A DNA stretch of 9,251 nucleotides from JAXHTH01 sp034211115. GTDB lineage: Bacteria > Planctomycetota > Phycisphaerae > Phycisphaerales > SM1A02. A model generated the notes under the pieces. It saw nothing but the letters and a program-made list of their open reading frames with translations, was not told where the DNA came from and made no database searches. The stretch is taken from assembly GCA_034211115.1 (NCBI GenBank), contig JAXHTH010000231.1:1-9251 (forward strand). Direction: 5' to 3'. Made by a program: the position numbers and the translations under genes. Below, in pieces: positions 6,287-9,251 of the stretch; within the stretch, counting starts at the first letter, position 1, and each line of letters starts with the position of its first letter.

Positions 6287-6293
6287 AAGGTTT

Positions 6294-8513
6294 TTAAGAG
6301 GGGGTGTCATGGTCGTCTTCCGTGGGCACGAGCGGATAGTCCTTCGGGAGCATCATGTACCAAGGCTGGCCGATCTCCGATTTGAACCGGTCCGATTTGA
6401 CCTTGAGGGCCGTCTTCGCACGCTCCAGCGTCCGCTTGGAAATCTCCGCCGCTGCCGCCTCCTTGTAGACGTCCTTCGTTTTGCTCGGCCCCCCATGGAG
6501 CAAGCTTTGGAGGAACGCTTTCGCCTCATCCACGGCCGTCTCGGGGTCGCCCAGGCCGCCAGCGCCCATCACCTCGTCGGCCGTCTCGTCGGAGCTGCCC
6601 TCTTGCCAGACGATGCGGGCGGTCGGTGAGCCCTCCAGGCGGAAGCTGAGCGTCGGCGGGGTCTTCACGCTCGTCACCTTGATGCCGGCGAACTTCCGCA
6701 GCTCGCGGTCCTCCCGGTCAGCCTCGACGCAGTGCAGAGCCCGCGGAAGGCCGGAGAATCCGCCGGCCCCCGTGATACGGTGAATCGCCCTCATCTGCGA
6801 CGACTTGTTGAGGTGAGCGACGGCGACGACGGCGAGACGATGCCTCTGCGCGACGCGTACCAGCGGGGCCAGTGCCTCGCGGACCTGGTTCTCTTTGTTC
6901 ATGTCGATCGAGCCGCCGAGGAACGTCAGGACCGGATCGACGACGACGAGCTTCACGTCGCCCCAGTCCTCGATGATCTCTTCCAGGAGGTGCGCGTCCC
7001 GCGTCACGTTCACCGGGCGCTCGGTGTCCCCCTCCATGACAGACGTGAACGCTTCGACGCGGGCGCAGTCCGCCCCCGCCTGGATCAGCCGCGGCTTGAT
7101 GACCGTGGCGAGGTCATCCTCGCTGTTCATCATCACCACGTTCCCCACGGGCACAGGGTCGTCGGTGTCGGGCCACGGACGGCCGGTGGTGACGTGAGCC
7201 GCGAAATCGCAGGTCAGGAACGACTTTGCCTCGCCGGGCAGCCCGGCGATGAGCGTCAACGTCGATAGCGGGATGCGTCCAAACCAAAGCCACTCCACGC
7301 GCTGGGCCTCCACGTCATTCATGCGATGCCGGACCGCTCGGCTCGTCTCCGGTTCCTCTTGCTCCCGCCGTTTGTCCGCCTTCGCCGCCGAAGGTGCTGT
7401 TTGTGTCCGCCGCCGAGCCTTCCACTCGGAGAACCCCGGCTCCAGCGCTTCACGCAGATCATCCCACCCGGTCGCGCCGATGCCGCCGGCGCGGGCGTGG
7501 TGATTGCAATATGAGACCTTTCCGTCGTCCGCGACGGCCACGGCAATCGACGTGCCCGCGCCATCCTCGATTTCAGGATGCACGGGGCAGCGATCGAGCA
7601 CCAGCAGCGTGCGATCGCCCGAGCGTTTGTGTGCGCGGACCGCGACGCCGTGGCGCTCCAGGTACGCGGTCACGCCGGCCGGGGTGCTCTCGAAACTATC
7701 GAACCGCCGGCGACCGTTGTGTTTTGGCGCCGGCGGCGTGGCAGGCGCGTGCGCCGGCGGATCGGCTTCGACCGCCTGGAGTTGCTCCAGGCTCACGATC
7801 TCCAGTTCATCGTCGGGCGGAATGAACCACGATCGGCGATGCGGCCGCGCGGGCGAATCACCGGCGCCTTTGAAGTCCTCCCCTTTCCGCGCCCACGTGC
7901 CGGCCACCTTGACGATTCGGGCTGGATTGTGATTCGCGGGATCGATCTTAACTTGCTCATCATCGAACCGCTCGGCGAGCCCCTGGAGCACGCGCCGGAC
8001 GAGCCCGCCTTCATCCGCGGGCAAGTCGATCCGGTAGAGCAGGTGAACGCCGTTGCCGCTCATCGCGCGGAGCGGTTCCGGCCAGCCCTCGGACTCCTCC
8101 AAGAATTGGCGCACGACCACGGCCTTCCGTTGCGCGGCCTGGAGCTCTTCGGCCGTAGCCGACACGCCGGCGGGGCGAGCGGGATCGAGGTCGATCAGGA
8201 GCCATCGTCGCGAAACGATGTCGCGGTCGCTCGTGGTCTCCCGTGCCTTCGCGAGCTTATTGTGTGCCCGGGCGATGAGCTTCGGGTCACACGGGTTGAG
8301 TGTTACGTAGACGCCCGCCGCACGCCCGGGTAGGCGGTCGATGGCCAGGGCCGCGGCGTCGGGGGAGTCAAACCAGCCGGCCCAGGTCGCGGCGAACTGG
8401 CCGTCGGCCCGATCGGTCACGCGCAGACATCGGACCTCGAACACGTCGTCGGTTTCGTGCAGTGTCGCGAGGTATTCGGCGACGTTCGCGGACTGGCCTG
8501 CGGCCACGCTCAT
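6294..8513 (-). CDS. Primase-helicase fusion (AEP-like primase plus RepA-like AAA_25 ATPase)
   Basis: 739 aa, probably the replication initiator that primes and unwinds the element's DNA. The N-terminal half looks like an archaeo-eukaryotic-type primase: WLLIDLDPARPAG with a D-x-D pair at 108-110, MSGNGVHLLYRIDLP from about 151, and KIDPANHNPARIVKVAGT from about 189. A zinc-knuckle-like pattern follows, CPVH (309-312) and CNHH (336-339). The C-terminal half is a RecA-fold ATPase: Walker A GLPGEAKS at 424-431, Walker B LVVVDP at 522-527, and VAVAHLNKSS at about 564-573. It ends in a likely winged-helix segment (SKRTLERAKTALKVK). The Walker A has Ala where Gly is usual before Lys, as in MoxR ATPases. 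I chose the ATG at 8513, not 8546: GGAGGGGG precedes it and it overlaps the upstream stop as ATGA. Family assignment is strong; the exact reaction is inferred. Confidence 0.93.
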   Translation of the reverse strand: MSVAAGQSANVAEYLATLHETDDVFEVRCLRVTDRADGQFAATWAGWFDSPDAAALAIDRLPGRAAGVYVTLNPCDPKLIARAHNKLAKARETTSDRDIVSRRWLLIDLDPARPAGVSATAEELQAAQRKAVVVRQFLEESEGWPEPLRAMSGNGVHLLYRIDLPADEGGLVRRVLQGLAERFDDEQVKIDPANHNPARIVKVAGTWARKGEDFKGAGDSPARPHRRSWFIPPDDELEIVSLEQLQAVEADPPAHAPATPPAPKHNGRRRFDSFESTPAGVTAYLERHGVAVRAHKRSGDRTLLVLDRCPVHPEIEDGAGTSIAVAVADDGKVSYCNHHARAGGIGATGWDDLREALEPGFSEWKARRRTQTAPSAAKADKRREQEEPETSRAVRHRMNDVEAQRVEWLWFGRIPLSTLTLIAGLPGEAKSFLTCDFAAHVTTGRPWPDTDDPVPVGNVVMMNSEDDLATVIKPRLIQAGADCARVEAFTSVMEGDTERPVNVTRDAHLLEEIIEDWGDVKLVVVDPVLTFLGGSIDMNKENQVREALAPLVRVAQRHRLAVVAVAHLNKSSQMRAIHRITGAGGFSGLPRALHCVEADREDRELRKFAGIKVTSVKTPPTLSFRLEGSPTARIVWQEGSSDETADEVMGAGGLGDPETAVDEAKAFLQSLLHGGPSKTKDVYKEAAAAEISKRTLERAKTALKVKSDRFKSEIGQPWYMMLPKDYPLVPTEDDHDTPS

Positions 8514-8779
8514 TCTGTGGCCCCCTCCGCTTGCTGCGCGAGCCACGTGCGCAGTTCACTCACCGGATACAACACCGTCTGCCCAAAACGCACAACGGGA
8601 ATGCCGCTCGTGCGGTTCGCGGTGATGCTCCACAACTTCCGCCGCGAAATGCCCAGCGCCCTCGCCGCCTCAGCGGGCCGAAGGGCGAGCCGCGGCACGG
8701 CCGCGACCGGAGCCTCATCGTCGCCCTGGCCGGCGGCGGGCGTGGGCGGGCTGGCGGGGGGGGTGGTCATCGCATCCAT
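8510..8779 (-). CDS. Small HTH DNA-binding protein (excisionase/AlpA-like)
   Basis: 89 aa from the ATG at 8779, which comes 10 nt after the stop of the upstream HTH gene; the ATG at 8770 (86 aa) is equally possible and the SD signal is weak for both. A disordered Pro/Ala leader (1-30) precedes a helix-turn-helix domain at about 31-82: LRPAEAARALGISRRKLWSI, a short wing (IPVVRFGQTVLYPVSEL), then a final RTWLAQQ helix. This is the standard layout of excisionase/AlpA-type proteins, which control excision or switch on early genes of phages and satellites. Its stop overlaps the primase-helicase start as ATGA, so the two are made together. An eight-C run lies at codons 5-8 from 8779. Confidence 0.85.
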   Translation of the reverse strand: MDAMTTPPASPPTPAAGQGDDEAPVAAVPRLALRPAEAARALGISRRKLWSITANRTSGIPVVRFGQTVLYPVSELRTWLAQQAEGATE

Positions 8780-8789
8780 GCGCCCTGCT

Positions 8790-8996
8790 TCACGCGGGCT
8801 GCCGCGCCTTCTCGCGACCGTCGATCGCTTCCAGCTCATCGCGGACGAGCTTCAGCGCGTTGCAATCGTAGAGTCGAGTGATGCCCGCGCGTTGGCGCGG
8901 CTTGATGGCGGACCGGCTGTTCAAAATGTGCCGGACTTGCGCCGCGTCGCGCCCCAGTCTCCGAGCGATGTCACCAGACGTCAGCAGTTCACCCAT
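8790..8996 (-). CDS. Small MerR-like HTH protein, first gene of the leftward operon
   Basis: 68 aa with TAGGAG about 8 nt before the ATG at 8996. Residues 4-60 form a compact helix-turn-helix: LLTSGDIARRLGRDAAQVRH (helices 1 and 2), a short turn, then GITRLYDCNALKLVRDELEA as wing and last helix. The GITRLYD string resembles the wing of MerR-type and excisionase proteins. It is the promoter-proximal gene and probably binds sites in the control region upstream or acts as a directionality factor. It is too short for an effector-binding domain. A frame extension of the next gene overlaps its end, but I start that gene after this stop. Confidence 0.82.
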   Translation of the reverse strand: MGELLTSGDIARRLGRDAAQVRHILNSRSAIKPRQRAGITRLYDCNALKLVRDELEAIDGREKARQPA

Positions 8997-9025
8997 TTCT
9001 GTTACTCCTAGCCGCGGTCATTGTG

Positions 9026-9054
9026 TTAGTACCACTAAGTCGGACTGTGGGCAA
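9026..9054 (-). promoter_or_regulatory. Candidate leftward promoter with a palindrome over the -10
   Basis: On the minus strand TTGCCC (9054-9049) and TACTAA (9031-9026) are separated by 17 bp, matching sigma-70 spacing with 4/6 and 3/6 identities. The implied transcript would start about 20-25 nt before the first HTH gene. The palindrome TTAGT-ggt-ACTAA (9026-9038) covers the -10 and could be an operator for one of the HTH proteins. Seen: the boxes and palindrome; inferred: their activity. Confidence 0.4.
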
Positions 9055-9088
9055 GCAAAAGGACATGGAAAACGACGTCGCTAGCACT

Positions 9089-9116
9089 TTGACAAGTGAG
9101 TATTCAGGTTTGTGAT
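9089..9116 (+). promoter_or_regulatory. Candidate rightward promoter with perfect TTGACA
   Basis: TTGACA at 9089-9094 and TGTGAT at 9111-9116 have a 16-bp spacer. It would read out of the window, divergent to the leftward operon, as in lysogeny switches where a repressor or integrase gene lies opposite. The -35 overlaps a small inverted repeat (CACTT-tgac-AAGTG, 9085-9098). The -10 is only 4/6, so this is tentative. Confidence 0.3.
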
Positions 9117-9137
9117 CGCTTGCGCGCCGTGCAAGCG
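9117..9137. repeat. Inverted repeat CGCTTGC-7-GCAAGCG
   Basis: Perfect 7-bp arms at 9117-9123 and 9131-9137 with the loop gcgccgt. There is no T-run on either side, so it is not a terminator. It lies just past the possible rightward -10 box and may be an operator or a structural element. Confidence 0.45.
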
Positions 9138-9179
9138 CTCGCCTTCACCGCACAACGCCGCGATGACCGTCGGTCAACT

Positions 9180-9240
9180 TGCGATAGCTTCACATAGTTT
9201 CCTCTGGCGTCTCACCGCATGCGACAGCTTCACATGGTTT
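9180..9240. repeat. Two near-identical 20-bp direct repeats with 40-bp period
   Basis: Copies gcgatagcttcacatagttt (9181-9200) and gcgacagcttcacatggttt (9221-9240) differ at two positions; both are preceded by t. A partial third copy, gcgatggtgtc, begins at 9241 and is cut by the window edge, so the array probably continues. The same 40-bp step is seen in the repeat pair at 6146-6205. They may be iterons or regulator-binding sites. Confidence 0.65.
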
Positions 9241-9251
9241 GCGATGGTGTC

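Larger units (their letters stand above)
6046..6293. other. Gene-free repeat-rich gap, candidate replication origin
   Basis: 248 bp between the primase-helicase stop and the next gene start. It holds the 20-bp direct repeats, a four-unit 10-bp tandem array, the inverted copy of GGCGGTGTC, a large inverted repeat, and a short AT-rich patch (attaagg/ggaataccctatt, about 6121-6136). Phage and satellite origins often lie next to, or just behind, the primase/helicase gene and use such iterons; that this one is an origin is inference. The AT patch could also hold a leftward -10 for the downstream operon, but I see no convincing -35. Confidence 0.5.
8997..9251. other. Non-coding control region at the right edge
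   Basis: 255 bp without a supported gene. It is AT-richer than the rest of the window around 9000-9120 and contains the two candidate promoters, the palindromes and the direct repeats listed separately. A plus-strand frame from ATG 9163 is open to the edge but has no SD, and its repeats are not in step with codons, so I do not call it. Confidence 0.6.

Noticed and set aside
6046..6288. N-terminal extension of the 106-aa protein up to 6288
   Set aside because: It would translate the repeat array; the ATG at 6045 has its own SD and the protein starts to look normal only there.
7578..8333. 251-codon plus-strand frame opposite the primase
   Set aside because: Antisense shadow of the primase domain; no SD, no recognisable motif, and the minus-strand frame carries the primase motifs.
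9117..9137. Terminator at the inverted repeat near the right edge
   Set aside because: No T-run follows on either strand.
9163..9251. Plus-strand frame open to the right edge
   Set aside because: No Shine-Dalgarno site, and it consists mostly of the 20-bp repeats, whose 40-bp period is not a multiple of three.

Overview
This is a high-GC window in which every gene I can support lies on the minus strand, so it reads from right to left. The gene types (small excisionase-like HTH proteins, a primase-helicase, an SSB-tailed possible annealing protein, a tape-measure-like protein, a Nu1-like terminase small subunit) point to a temperate phage or a phage satellite in a GC-rich bacterium. The style of the primase-helicase and of the tape-measure-like protein reminds me of Planctomycetota prophages, but the host cannot be fixed from this sequence. 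Start codons are often preceded by good Shine-Dalgarno (SD) sites, and many neighbouring genes overlap by 1 or 4 bases (ATGA or GTGATG), which is typical of a compact phage operon.

Right edge (about 8997-9251): a non-coding, relatively AT-rich control region. It holds a plausible leftward promoter with a palindrome over its -10 box, a possible rightward promoter with a perfect TTGACA, a 7-bp inverted repeat, and two near-identical 20-bp direct repeats 40 bp apart that may continue off the window. Leftward from here come two small helix-turn-helix proteins (excisionase/AlpA class), then a 739-residue primase-helicase fusion coupled to the second by an ATGA overlap.

Middle (6046-6293): a 248-bp gap directly after the primase-helicase, packed with GGCGGTGTC repeats, a 10-bp tandem array and inverted repeats. 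It is the best candidate for the replication origin or a regulator-binding array. Next come two unrecognised proteins (106 and 185 aa), a 334-aa protein with a possible Rad52/ERF-like core and an SSB-like C-terminal tip (IPF), and a 62-aa protein.

Left part: a 478-aa tail tape-measure-like protein; a 58-aa gene that fits exactly between its neighbours with ATGA overlaps at both ends; a Nu1-type terminase small subunit; and a protein with an N-terminal HTH and two copies of a phage-type repeat. A strong intrinsic terminator follows. A coiled-coil protein of unknown function then starts at 864 and runs off the left edge.

Taken together, the window links regulation, DNA replication/annealing and the start of DNA packaging on one strand. 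No integrase, large terminase, portal or capsid gene is inside it. That fits either the early-to-packaging transition of a phage or a satellite that keeps its own replication and terminase small subunit. Only the flanks can decide.
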